Of a stretch of DNA of 64,000 bases, positions 43,759-60,136 are shown piece by piece. Below the pieces are notes generated by a model that ran no database searches, was not told the DNA's origin, and saw only the letters and a program-made list of their open reading frames with translations. Location of the stretch: NCBI RefSeq assembly GCF_008728855.1, contig NZ_CP042906.1, forward strand, positions 3,160,001 to 3,224,000, in the 5' to 3' direction. Position numbers and translations under genes: made by a program. The stretch comes from Hypericibacter terrae (lineage in GTDB: Bacteria > Pseudomonadota > Alphaproteobacteria > Dongiales > Dongiaceae). The stretch's first letter is position 1. Each line of letters opens with the position of its first letter.

Positions 43759-43838
43759 TATGTGGTTCGTTCGTGCTTTTCGGCGGCGCTGCGTCTAGAC
43801 CGTTTTCAGGTCTACCACCAGCCCCGGAAGGCGCGCGG

Positions 43839-43867
43839 ATAATATGAATCGCCCCCCACCCCGTCAA
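43839..43867 (-). promoter_or_regulatory. Strong sigma70 promoter of the str operon
   Basis: On the minus strand TTGACG (43867-43862) and TATTAT (43844-43839) are separated by exactly 17 bases. Each matches consensus at five of six positions. An AT-rich stretch (AATGAATTTTCTTACTGTTT) just upstream looks like an UP element. The predicted leader to rpsL is about 190 bases. Confidence 0.85.
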
Positions 43868-44064
43868 GCGCGAAACAGTAAGAAAATTCATTGCATTGCA
43901 GGCTGTTCCGGGGACTTGGGCGCGTCCGCGTCAATCTTCAATTAACCCAGGGATTCTGCGGGCTTCGGCAGAGAGCCTAGGACTCTATCCACAAGCCCGC
44001 CGCGACCGCCCGGCCGCGGCGAGGACGGGGATTGGCGCTCGCCCGCAGCCGCTCCGGCCGCCCA

Positions 44065-44092
44065 GTGATAGGAAATTACATATATAGTTCAA
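44065..44092 (-). promoter_or_regulatory. Second promoter-like element upstream of the str operon
   Basis: On the minus strand TTGAAC (44092-44087) and TATCAC (44070-44065) are 16 bases apart, four of six matches each, in an isolated AT-rich patch (TATATATGTAATTTCC as spacer). It could be a distal promoter for the str operon or drive a short RNA. No product is defined. Confidence 0.35.
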
Positions 44093-44208
44093 TAGCCTGT
44101 AACCGATTCTCCCGGAAGACCTCTGCAAGAACCGCCGGGATCCCTGGAATCCATGCAGTCTCTGCAAGACTCCTCGCCGGGGCGGTCATGTCGCACCCCG
44201 GAACGGCC

Positions 44209-44245
44209 GAGGGGCCTGTCTCCCGCGCGGGAGAACAAGCCCCTC
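44209..44245 (-). terminator. Hairpin downstream of rpoC
   Basis: On the minus strand GAGGGGC...TCTCCCG-CG-CGGGAGA...GCCCCTC forms a long interrupted stem, 50 bp after the rpoC stop codon. No T-tract follows, so it may be an RNA-stability or Rho-linked end rather than a classical intrinsic terminator. Confidence 0.5.
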
Positions 44246-44297
44246 GTCATTCTTGCGCTGCCGGCCGGGACGAAAACCGCCCCGGCGGCAATCCCGA

Positions 44298-52639
<8,342 letters not shown>

Positions 52640-52837
52640 TGCTTGTCCTCGCCTCGCGCGTCACGCCCGACATCCGGGCCCAGGAATCCCTCGGGGGACT
52701 CCTACCGGCAGGTTTTCGCGAATCAGGCGGCTCTCGCCGTTCGCCCGGGCCCTATCCGTGCCCGGCGCCGCGTTTCGATTTCTCGGGGATGCGGCGATCC
52801 CAAATCCGACGGGCCCTTCCCGGTCCGCGGGCGACGC

Positions 52838-52871
52838 GGCCACCGTTCCCGGTGTTCCGGAAACGGTGGCC
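52838..52871 (-). promoter_or_regulatory. Stem-loop in the rplL-rpoB spacer
   Basis: GGCCACCGTT (52838-52847) and its perfect complement AACGGTGGCC (52862-52871) flank a 14-base loop that can pair further. There is no T-run. In E. coli the same spacer holds a partial attenuator and an RNase III site that set the rpoBC to ribosomal protein ratio; an equivalent role here is inferred from position. The rest of the 274-bp spacer shows nothing else clear. Confidence 0.5.
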
Positions 52872-52913
52872 TTGTCGTTCGCAGCCGGGAACCCGGCGTC
52901 GCGAGTGAGCTGA

Positions 52914-53288
52914 CTACTTCAGCTGAACCTTCGCGCCGGCTTCCTCGAGCTTCTTCTTCATCGCCTCGGCCTCCGCCTTCGGCACGCCGTCCTTCACCGT
53001 CTTGGGCGCACCCTCGACGAGATCCTTGGCCTCCTTGAGGCCGAGGCTGGTGATGGCGCGGACTTCCTTAATCACGTTGATCTTCTTGTCGCCGCCTTCC
53101 ACGAGGATGACGGAGAACTCGGTCTGCTCCGCAGCGGGAGCAGCGGCAGCGGCGCCACCGGCAGCAGCCACCGCGACCGGTGCTGCAGCCGACACGCCCC
53201 ACGCCTCTTCGAGCTTCTTCGAGAGCTCGGCCGCCTCGAGGACGGTGAGCTTCGACAGTTCGTCGACCAACTTCTGCAAATCAGCCAT
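52914..53288 (-). CDS. rplL: 50S ribosomal protein L7/L12
   Basis: A 124-residue L7/L12 stalk protein. The N-terminal dimerisation part is followed by an Ala/Gly/Pro hinge (about 38-53, [18 protein letters not shown]) and the factor-binding C-domain with [27 protein letters not shown] (about 68-94). Several dimers attach to L10, encoded 54 bp upstream. Confidence 0.98.
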   Translation of the reverse strand: MADLQKLVDELSKLTVLEAAELSKKLEEAWGVSAAAPVAVAAAGGAAAAAPAAEQTEFSVILVEGGDKKINVIKEVRAITSLGLKEAKDLVEGAPKTVKDGVPKAEAEAMKKKLEEAGAKVQLK

Positions 53289-53342
53289 TTCAACTTCTCC
53301 TAAGGCTTGAACGTTTTTCTGGGTTTGGCTCGGAGCGGCGCG

Positions 53343-53864
53343 TCACGACGCGCTGCTCTCTTTCGTCGCGTAGGCATTGAACACACGGGCCAACTGGCCG
53401 GCAGGCGCCGCCAGAACCGTGGCGACACGCGTCGCCGGGGTCTGCAGCAAGCCGACGAGCTTGGCGCGAAGCTCATCGAGCGACGGCAGGCTGGCGAGGG
53501 CCTTGATCCCTTCGGGATCGAGGACCAGGCTGCCCAGCATGCCGCCGGCGATGGAAAGCTTCTCGTTGTCCTTCGCGTAGGTGATCGCCACCTTCGCTGC
53601 CGCCACCGGATCCTTGGAATAGGCGAGTGCCGTGGTTCCGGTGAGCAGATCAGACAGGCCCGTGAATTTGGTGCCTTCGAGAGCGCGACGAGCGAGCCGA
53701 TTCTTGGCCACGCGGTAGCCTGCACCGGCTGCACGCATCTTACGCCGCAGGTCCGTGACCTCAGCCACGGTCAAGCCGGCCCGGCGTGTCACCACGACGA
53801 GTTCGGCGTCCTTCAGCGTATTGTGCAGCGAGGTGATCAGCTCCAGTTTTTCGGATCGGTCCAC
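53343..53864 (-). CDS. rplJ: 50S ribosomal protein L10
   Basis: A 173-residue L10, base of the ribosomal stalk. It has SEKLELITSLHNTLKDAELVVVTRRAGLTVAEVTDLRRKM near the N-terminus and the C-terminal helix that binds L7/L12. The start is a GTG at 53864 preceded by GGAG seven bases upstream. Reading further up to 53993 adds residues that are not conserved and run into the leader. In E. coli L10 with L12 represses this mRNA from a leader hairpin; the 419-bp leader here is rich in hairpins. Confidence 0.97.
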   Translation of the reverse strand: MDRSEKLELITSLHNTLKDAELVVVTRRAGLTVAEVTDLRRKMRAAGAGYRVAKNRLARRALEGTKFTGLSDLLTGTTALAYSKDPVAAAKVAITYAKDNEKLSIAGGMLGSLVLDPEGIKALASLPSLDELRAKLVGLLQTPATRVATVLAAPAGQLARVFNAYATKESSAS

Positions 53865-53867
53865 TGA

Positions 53868-54265
53868 TCGTCTCCGCTTGGGGCGCTTGGGCTCGATCGC
53901 TTTCGCGACCGCCCCTCGAGCCCCGGTTGCTCGATGGACATCCGGTGACTTGGCGTCCCCGGACGTCCGGTTCGGCCTGTCCCAGAAGTTCAAGCCCAGA
54001 GGCGCCAGGCCGGGGGCGTCCCGACGGGACTGCCCTTGCTGCCGCTCTGAAACTCGTTCTCCCGTCTATGCAGGGTGTGGGACAAGTCCCACCGGATTAA
54101 GCCCTTGGCGACCCCTGTCAGGCCGCTTCAAGGCACCCGCAGTCTCGGACAGGTGCGGCCGGCTTCGATCCCCTAGGGATCTCGTCCGACCTTCCCGACA
54201 TCTCGGTTTCCCGGTCTGCCGGTATTCAAACGCGGCTCGAAGGACCGCCCCGAAAGGGACGGCCC
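53868..54265 (-). promoter_or_regulatory. Structured leader of rplJ (candidate L10 autoregulatory region)
   Basis: The 419-bp gap between rplA and rplJ holds no gene but several ordered stems on the minus strand: GGGCCGTCCC/GGGGCGGTCC just after rplA (54242-54265), the perfect GTGGGACTTGTCCCAC (54077-54092), and GGGC-A-GTCCC-GTC-GGGAC-GCCC (54014-54035). Its position is that of the L10 leader known in other bacteria. Binding by L10 is inferred, not seen. Confidence 0.5.
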
Positions 54266-54283
54266 GACGAACCGAAAGAAAAC

Positions 54284-54976
54284 TCAGCCGACGACCGTCG
54301 CGACGTCGAGCTTCACGCCCGGGCCCATGGTCGAGCTGATGGAGACCTTCTTGAGGAAGGTGCCCTTCGCACCGGCCGGCTTGGCGCGGTTGATCGCGCC
54401 CACGAACGCCTTCACGTTGTCGGCGATCGCCGCCTCGCTGAAGCTGGCCTTGCCGATGCCGGCATGGATCAGCCCCGACTTCTCGGCGCGGAATTCGACC
54501 TGCCCGCCCTTGGTCGCCTTGACCGCCTCGGCGACGTCGTTGGTGACGGTGCCGAGCTTCGGGTTCGGCATCAGGCCGCGCGGGCCCAGCACCTTACCCA
54601 GACGACCCACCAGCGCCATCATGTCCGGCGTGGCGATGACGCGATCGAACTCGATCTGGCCGGCATTGACCTTTTCCGCCAGATCCTCGGCCCCGACGAT
54701 GTCGGCGCCGGCATCCTTGGCGATCTTCGCCTTGTCGCCCTTGGCGAACACGGCCACGCGCAGCGACTTGCCGGTGCCGTGAGGCAGTTGCACCACGCCA
54801 CGCACGTTCTGGTCGGCATGACGCGGATCGATGCCGAGGTTGAGCGAGATCTCGATCGTCTCGTCGAACTTCGCCGTCGCGTTGCCCTTGATGATCTTCA
54901 CGGCGTCGTTGATGGCATAGAACGCGTCGCGGTCGATGCCCTCATAAGCCTTGCGCAGTCTCTTTCCCGTTGCCAT
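54284..54976 (-). CDS. rplA: 50S ribosomal protein L1
   Basis: A 230-residue L1, the mobile stalk at the E site. It contains [25 protein letters not shown] (about 37-61), [17 protein letters not shown], and the signature [22 protein letters not shown] (about 127-148). In many bacteria L1 represses the L11-L1 mRNA. It follows rplK by 3 bp. Confidence 0.98.
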   Translation of the reverse strand: MATGKRLRKAYEGIDRDAFYAINDAVKIIKGNATAKFDETIEISLNLGIDPRHADQNVRGVVQLPHGTGKSLRVAVFAKGDKAKIAKDAGADIVGAEDLAEKVNAGQIEFDRVIATPDMMALVGRLGKVLGPRGLMPNPKLGTVTNDVAEAVKATKGGQVEFRAEKSGLIHAGIGKASFSEAAIADNVKAFVGAINRAKPAGAKGTFLKKVSISSTMGPGVKLDVATVVG

Positions 54977-54979
54977 GGC

Positions 54980-55408
54980 TTACCCCACCACCTCGAGGCC
55001 CATCGAGCGCGCGGTGCCCTTGATCATCTGGGCGGCCGCGTCGACGTCATGGGCGTTCAGGTCCTTCATCTTCTGCTCGGCGATCTTGCGAACCTGCGCC
55101 ATCGTCACCTTGCCGACGAAGCCGCGGCCCGTGGTCTGGGCGCCCTTCTCGATGCCGGCCGCCTTGAGCAGGAAGTAGCTCGCGGGCGGGGTCTTGGTGA
55201 TGAAGGTGAAGGAGCGATCCGAGAACGCGGTGATGACCACCGGAATCGGCATTCCCGCTTCCATACCCTGCGTCGCAGCGTTGAACTGCTTGCAGAACTC
55301 CATGATGTTCAGGCCGCGCTGGCCCAGTGCCGGACCCACCGGCGGCGAGGGATTCGCCTTCCCGGCCGGGATCTGCAGCTTGATATAGCCTTCGATCTTC
55401 TTTGCCAT
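54980..55408 (-). CDS. rplK: 50S ribosomal protein L11
   Basis: A 142-residue L11 at the GTPase-associated centre, needed for RelA activation and the target of thiostrepton. [36 protein letters not shown] (about 8-43) includes the proline hinge, and [28 protein letters not shown] is at the C-terminus. It is separated from nusG by 183 bp containing a strong stem and a 16-bp palindrome. Confidence 0.98.
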   Translation of the reverse strand: MAKKIEGYIKLQIPAGKANPSPPVGPALGQRGLNIMEFCKQFNAATQGMEAGMPIPVVITAFSDRSFTFITKTPPASYFLLKAAGIEKGAQTTGRGFVGKVTMAQVRKIAEQKMKDLNAHDVDAAAQMIKGTARSMGLEVVG

Positions 55409-55427
55409 GTTCCTACCTCAGTTCTTT

Positions 55428-55467
55428 CCTGCATCGATGCAGGCCCGCCGAAATCACGTCGGCGGGC
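55428..55467 (-). promoter_or_regulatory. Stem and palindrome in the rplK leader
   Basis: A 9-bp stem GCCCGCCGA/TCGGCGGGC (55467-55443 on the minus strand) is followed directly by the perfect 16-bp palindrome CCTGCATCGATGCAGG (55443-55428), 20 bases ahead of the rplK start. It may mark the end of the nusG message or a leader control element. No T-run follows. Confidence 0.45.
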
Positions 55468-55591
55468 GCGTCGGATCCCGTCTGGACCCCCAAGGCGCGC
55501 GGTTGATCGGCCCTGGCCAGGCCTCCCGCACCAAAGCCGCATCCGGACAGCTGCCCGAGACGCGGCGCCATTCCCGCGGAGCCGAGGAAGC

Positions 55592-56119
55592 TCAGAGCTT
55601 CTCGACCTGCGAGTATTCGAGTTCGACCGGCGTGGCGCGACCGAAGATCGACACGGCCACCTTGAGGCGCCCGCGCTCTTCGTCCACTTCCTCCACCAGC
55701 CCGTTGAACGAGGTGAAGGGGCCGTCCGCGACGCGGACCTGCTCGCCCACCTCGAACACCACCGAACGCTTCGGGCGCTCGATGCCTTCCTTCACCTGAT
55801 TCTGGATCCGCTCCGCCTCCGCATCGGAAATCGGCGACGGACGACCCTTGCCGCCGAGGAAGCCGGTCACCTTCGGTGTGTTCTTCACCAGATGCCAGCT
55901 CTCGTCGGTCATATCCATCTTCACCAGCACATAGCCGGGGAAGAACTTGCGCTCGGCATTGACCTTCGAGCCGCGGCGCACCTCGACGACCTCTTCGGTC
56001 GGCACCAGCACTTCCTCGATCTCGGTCATGCCGGCCTGCTGCGCCTGCTCGCGGATCGACTGCGCGACCTTGCGCTCGAACCCGGAATAGACATGCACCA
56101 CGTACCAACGCTGAGCCAT
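55592..56119 (-). CDS. nusG: Transcription termination/antitermination protein NusG
   Basis: A 175-residue NusG. The NGN domain binds RNA polymerase ([19 protein letters not shown] at 4-22, [12 protein letters not shown] near 62-73, [11 protein letters not shown] near 83-93). The C-terminal KOW domain is [31 protein letters not shown] (about 124-154). It couples transcription with translation through S10. The ATG at 56119 follows secE by 2 bp. Confidence 0.98.
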   Translation of the reverse strand: MAQRWYVVHVYSGFERKVAQSIREQAQQAGMTEIEEVLVPTEEVVEVRRGSKVNAERKFFPGYVLVKMDMTDESWHLVKNTPKVTGFLGGKGRPSPISDAEAERIQNQVKEGIERPKRSVVFEVGEQVRVADGPFTSFNGLVEEVDEERGRLKVAVSIFGRATPVELEYSQVEKL

Positions 56120-56121
56120 CG

Positions 56122-56328
56122 TCAGCCCCCCAACCCGATTACGTAGCGCATCACCAGGGCCAGCACCTGATCCACGAGGAAGAAGAAAATGGCGGCAAGC
56201 ACCACCATCGCGAACACCATCGCCGTGGTGATGGCGGTTTCCTTGCGGGTCGGCCATGTGACCTTGCCGACTTCCTGGCGGACTTGCCGGGCAAACTCTA
56301 ACGGGTTGATCTTCGCCATGCCTTCCAT
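56122..56328 (-). CDS. secE: Preprotein translocase subunit SecE
   Basis: A short single-helix SecE of 65-68 residues. [28 protein letters not shown] is the conserved amphipathic region, followed by one membrane helix ([24 protein letters not shown]). The ATG at 56328 has AAGG at good spacing. The next ATG at 56319 (MAKINPLEF) looks more like homologues, but its GGAAGG is almost touching, so the start is uncertain by three codons. It lies between tRNA-Trp and nusG. Confidence 0.95.
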   Translation of the reverse strand: MEGMAKINPLEFARQVRQEVGKVTWPTRKETAITTAMVFAMVVLAAIFFFLVDQVLALVMRYVIGLGG

Positions 56329-56370
56329 TCGAACCTTGAACCGATCGCGGTGCCCATTCAGTCCGGGCGG

Positions 56371-56447
56371 TGGCAGGAGTGGAGGGACTCGAACCCCCAA
56401 CCCCCGGTTTTGGAGACCGGTGCTCTAGCCAATTGAGCTACACTCCT
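56371..56447 (-). tRNA. tRNA-Trp (anticodon CCA)
   Basis: The reverse complement forms a complete cloverleaf of 77 bases with an encoded CCA. The acceptor stem is AGGAGTG/CACTCCT, the anticodon arm CCGGT-CTCCAAA-ACCGG with anticodon CCA, and the T-loop TTCGAGT. It is positioned between tuf and secE, a common order in proteobacteria. Confidence 0.97.
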
Positions 56448-56538
56448 AAGACCCGCGCGCCGGTTCCGATCTCGAGGTCCCGGCTCTCTGGTCGAGGATG
56501 CCGTTCCCCGCTTACGGCTGCAGTCCTTGCTCCTAAAG

Positions 56539-57736
<1,198 letters not shown>

Positions 57737-57866
57737 GGTCGGTTCCTGCTGACTTGAGTCTTCTCTGTGGTAGCGCCGGCCCGCTTCGCGAAACCGACGC
57801 CCGTTCTTGCTTCTTCCGGCCTTAAGCCGCCGGTAGGGCTTCGACCCTTACGCTTGGTCCGTGGTT

Positions 57867-57941
<75 letters not shown>

Positions 57942-58016
57942 CTGTACCGCTCGATTCCTTCAGACTGCTGTGAACCCTCAAAGCGTTCGCGTCACCGCAT
58001 ACGTGGCCGAAGAGGA

Positions 58017-58102
58017 TGGTGGAGGGGGTAGGATTCGAACCTACGTAGGCTTACGCCAACGGGTTTACAGCCCGTCCCCTTTAGCCACTCGGGCACCCCT
58101 CC
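58017..58102 (-). tRNA. tRNA-Tyr (anticodon GTA)
   Basis: The reverse complement is an 86-base class II tRNA with encoded CCA. The acceptor is GGAGGGG/CCCCTCC, the anticodon arm ACGGG-CTGTAAA-CCCGT with anticodon GTA, a long variable arm TTGGCGTAAGCCTA follows, and the T-loop is TTCGAAT. It is the first gene behind a near-consensus promoter. Confidence 0.97.
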
Positions 58103-58136
58103 GTACGCTCATTCTCGGTCGCGCGCGGAGTTGCGA

Positions 58137-58164
58137 ACTATGTGGATTTACAGCAGCTTGTCAA
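58137..58164 (-). promoter_or_regulatory. Sigma70 promoter of the tRNA-Tyr/tRNA-Gly/tuf/tRNA-Trp/secE/nusG unit
   Basis: On the minus strand a perfect TTGACA (58164-58159) and CATAGT (58142-58137) are 16 bases apart. Initiation is expected about 28 bases before the mature tRNA-Tyr 5' end. It lies in the divergent gap to the TrmH-family gene. Confidence 0.78.
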
Positions 58165-58270
58165 CTTCTAAACACACGAAAAGCGCCCCGTCGTCCGTTC
58201 CACACCACAGAGGCAACGGTCGAGGGCGGATCTTGGTAGCCGAATTGTGGAATGCAATGTAATCAGGGCC

Positions 58271-59311
58271 ATGCGCAAAGGCAAGCCGCGTTTCCCGCAA
58301 CCCCGCCCTGCTTCAAACCGTCACCCTGAAGCGGGGTCCCCCGGGCGTTCCAAGCCCGTCCCCACCTCGTCCGGCCCGTCCAAGCCCAGCCGCGCGGGGA
58401 CCGGTGGCCCTCACGACTCGCGCCGAAAGCCCGGCAAACCCGAGGCCGAGCGCGGCCCTGCGCCCAGGGCCGAGGCAGATCGGTCGCCACCCCGTCCCGC
58501 TCCGCGCGAGCGGGAGTCCGAACCGGGCCCGAGCCGACGCCCGCCGCCGGAACGCGCCGGCACCAGCGGCTTCTGGCTCTATGGCCTCCATGCGGTCCGC
58601 GCCGCACTCGGCAATCCGCGGCGCCATATCCACCGCATTCTCGTGACCCGCGAGCTGGCGGGCGAACTGTTCGAGGGCATCGACCGGTCGGCCCGGCCCC
58701 GCCCCCTGCCGACCCCGGAATCGATGGACAAGGAGGGAATCGCCCGGCTGCTGCCGGCCGGCTCGGTCCATCAGGGCGTGGCCGCCCGGGTGGAACCCCT
58801 ACCTTATATAACGATCGAAGACCTGACCGCCGACCTGGACGCCGAGGCCCCGGCCCTGGTGGTGGTGCTCGACCAGGTGAGCGATCCCCATAACGTCGGC
58901 GCGATCCTGCGCTCCGCCGCGGCTTTCGGCGCCCGCGGCCTGATCGTGACCGAGCGCCATGCGGCGCCCGAGACCGGGACCCTGGCCAAATCCGCCAGCG
59001 GTGCCCTGGATGTGGTGCCCCTGGTCCGCGTCAGCAACCTGGTCCGCGCGCTCGAGCTCCTGAAAAAAGCCAATTTCTGGTGTCTCGGTTTCGATGCCGA
59101 CGCGCCGGACAGTCTGCCCAAGACCAAGCTCGCCCAGCGGGTGGCGCTGGTGCTGGGGTCGGAAGGGCGCGGCATGCGCCGCCTGACGCGGGAGGGCTGC
59201 GACCTTTTGCTCAGTTTGCCGACCGGGGGTCCGATCGATCAACTCAACGTGTCGAACGCCGCCGCGATTGCACTCTATGAATGGGCCCGCCAGCATGGGC
59301 GGCCTCGCTGA
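58271..59311 (+). CDS. rlmB: TrmH-family 23S rRNA (guanosine-2'-O-)-methyltransferase
   Basis: A 346-residue SPOUT methyltransferase of the RlmB type. A Pro/Arg/Gly-rich disordered N-terminal extension (about 1-100) comes first. The substrate-binding domain follows (FWLYGLHAVRAALGNPRRHIHRILVT, about 102-127). The SPOUT domain carries DQVSDPHNVGAILRSAAAFGARGLIVTE (about 200-227), VLGSEGRGMRRLTREGCD (about 289-306) and the knot motif PIDQLNVSNAAAIALYEWAR. It should 2'-O-methylate G2251 of 23S rRNA; a related tRNA or rRNA target is possible. The ATG at 58271 is preferred over a GTG at 58247. Confidence 0.92.
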   Translation: MRKGKPRFPQPRPASNRHPEAGSPGRSKPVPTSSGPSKPSRAGTGGPHDSRRKPGKPEAERGPAPRAEADRSPPRPAPRERESEPGPSRRPPPERAGTSGFWLYGLHAVRAALGNPRRHIHRILVTRELAGELFEGIDRSARPRPLPTPESMDKEGIARLLPAGSVHQGVAARVEPLPYITIEDLTADLDAEAPALVVVLDQVSDPHNVGAILRSAAAFGARGLIVTERHAAPETGTLAKSASGALDVVPLVRVSNLVRALELLKKANFWCLGFDADAPDSLPKTKLAQRVALVLGSEGRGMRRLTREGCDLLLSLPTGGPIDQLNVSNAAAIALYEWARQHGRPR

Positions 59312-59344
59312 TCGCCACCGATCGATTCCAAGGGCCGCCTCGTC

Positions 59345-59830
59345 ATGAAGCTCAGAACCCTCACTATCGCCGCCCTGTTCATCCTGAGCTTCGCGATCGC
59401 CGGCGGCATGCTGCTTCTGAACGGATTGAGCGTGCTGGCACAGGACAAGATCATCGCGCCCGGCGCCAGCGACGCGCAGATCGACGTGTTCTTCAATCCG
59501 ATCGACACCAACAATGACCGGGTCATCTCCTTCGATGAGTTCTCGGTCAAGCAGCAGGGCAACTTCGCCAAGCTCGACACGGACAAGAGCGGCCAGATCA
59601 CGCTGGTGGAATATACCGTCGAGGCGCAGAGCAAGCCCGACAAGCTCGCCAAGGAAACCTCGAAGTTCGCCAGCCTCGACACGAATCAGGACGGCAGCCT
59701 GACGCTCGCGGAATTCGAGGCGCCGCGCCGCCAGCAGTTCGACGATATGGACGCCAACTGCGACGGCCAGATGTCCTGGGGCGAATTCGCCGCGACCGTG
59801 CGCAACAAGCCGATGCCGAAAAGCTGCTGA
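59345..59830 (+). CDS. Secreted/membrane-anchored EF-hand calcium-binding protein
   Basis: A 161-residue protein with an N-terminal hydrophobic signal/anchor (about 7-32, ending VLAQ) and four EF-hand loops, each with the D-x-[DN]-x-[DNS]-G-like pattern: DTNNDRVISFDEF (about 54-66), DTDKSGQITLVEY (78-90), DTNQDGSLTLAEF (107-119) and DANCDGQMSWGEF (132-144). The first loop has Arg where Gly is usual, so its calcium affinity may be low. Two cysteines (loop four and the last residue) could pair in the periplasm. The function is unknown, perhaps calcium buffering or envelope signalling. It lies 33 bp after rlmB. Confidence 0.85.
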   Translation: MKLRTLTIAALFILSFAIAGGMLLLNGLSVLAQDKIIAPGASDAQIDVFFNPIDTNNDRVISFDEFSVKQQGNFAKLDTDKSGQITLVEYTVEAQSKPDKLAKETSKFASLDTNQDGSLTLAEFEAPRRQQFDDMDANCDGQMSWGEFAATVRNKPMPKSC

Positions 59831-60136
59831 CTGCCGCGCAGGCTCGGGCAAGAAAGATAAACTGCGGCCCCGCCGCAATCTTCCTTTCTTGAGTTGCGCC
59901 CTCGTCGCCTGTTCATTGGAGCGGCAACGGGTCCAGGGCGGCGAGACCGGCCGTTCGAGCGCCCCGCGGCAGCACCGGGATCCGCCAAAAAACCGACGTC
60001 TCCCACACAATTTCCCTTGAGCCGCCTCGGGATAACATGCGCTCATCGAGAGGGCTTGAATGGAAATCGCCCTGGGGCAGGCCTGCTGCCGGGACGATTC
60101 AATGAAAAATCGAGCGTCGACGGGAAGGAAATCACG
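59831..60136 (+). other. Intergenic region before the peptide transporter operon
   Basis: About 306 bases with no supported gene. The left end holds a terminator-like hairpin at 59850-59890. No convincing -35/-10 pair for the transporter was found, although its message presumably starts here. The Shine-Dalgarno GGAAGGAA lies directly before the ATG at 60137. Confidence 0.5.
59850..59890 (+). terminator. Terminator-like hairpin after the EF-hand gene
   Basis: AAGAAAGAT...GCGGC-CCC-GCCGC...ATCTTCCTTTCTT forms an imperfect stem with a pyrimidine-rich 3' arm, 20 bp beyond the stop codon. Confidence 0.45.

Larger units (their letters stand above)
43868..44297. other. Intergenic region between rpoC and the str promoter
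   Basis: About 430 bases without a convincing gene. It holds the UP-like stretch of the str promoter (43868-43895), a second promoter-like pair at 44065-44092 and the post-rpoC hairpin at 44209-44245. Open frames through it lack ribosome binding sites and recognisable products. Confidence 0.6.

Noticed and set aside
43868-44297. Small protein genes in the rpoC-rpsL spacer
   Set aside because: The available frames have no ribosome binding sites, atypical composition and no recognisable products.
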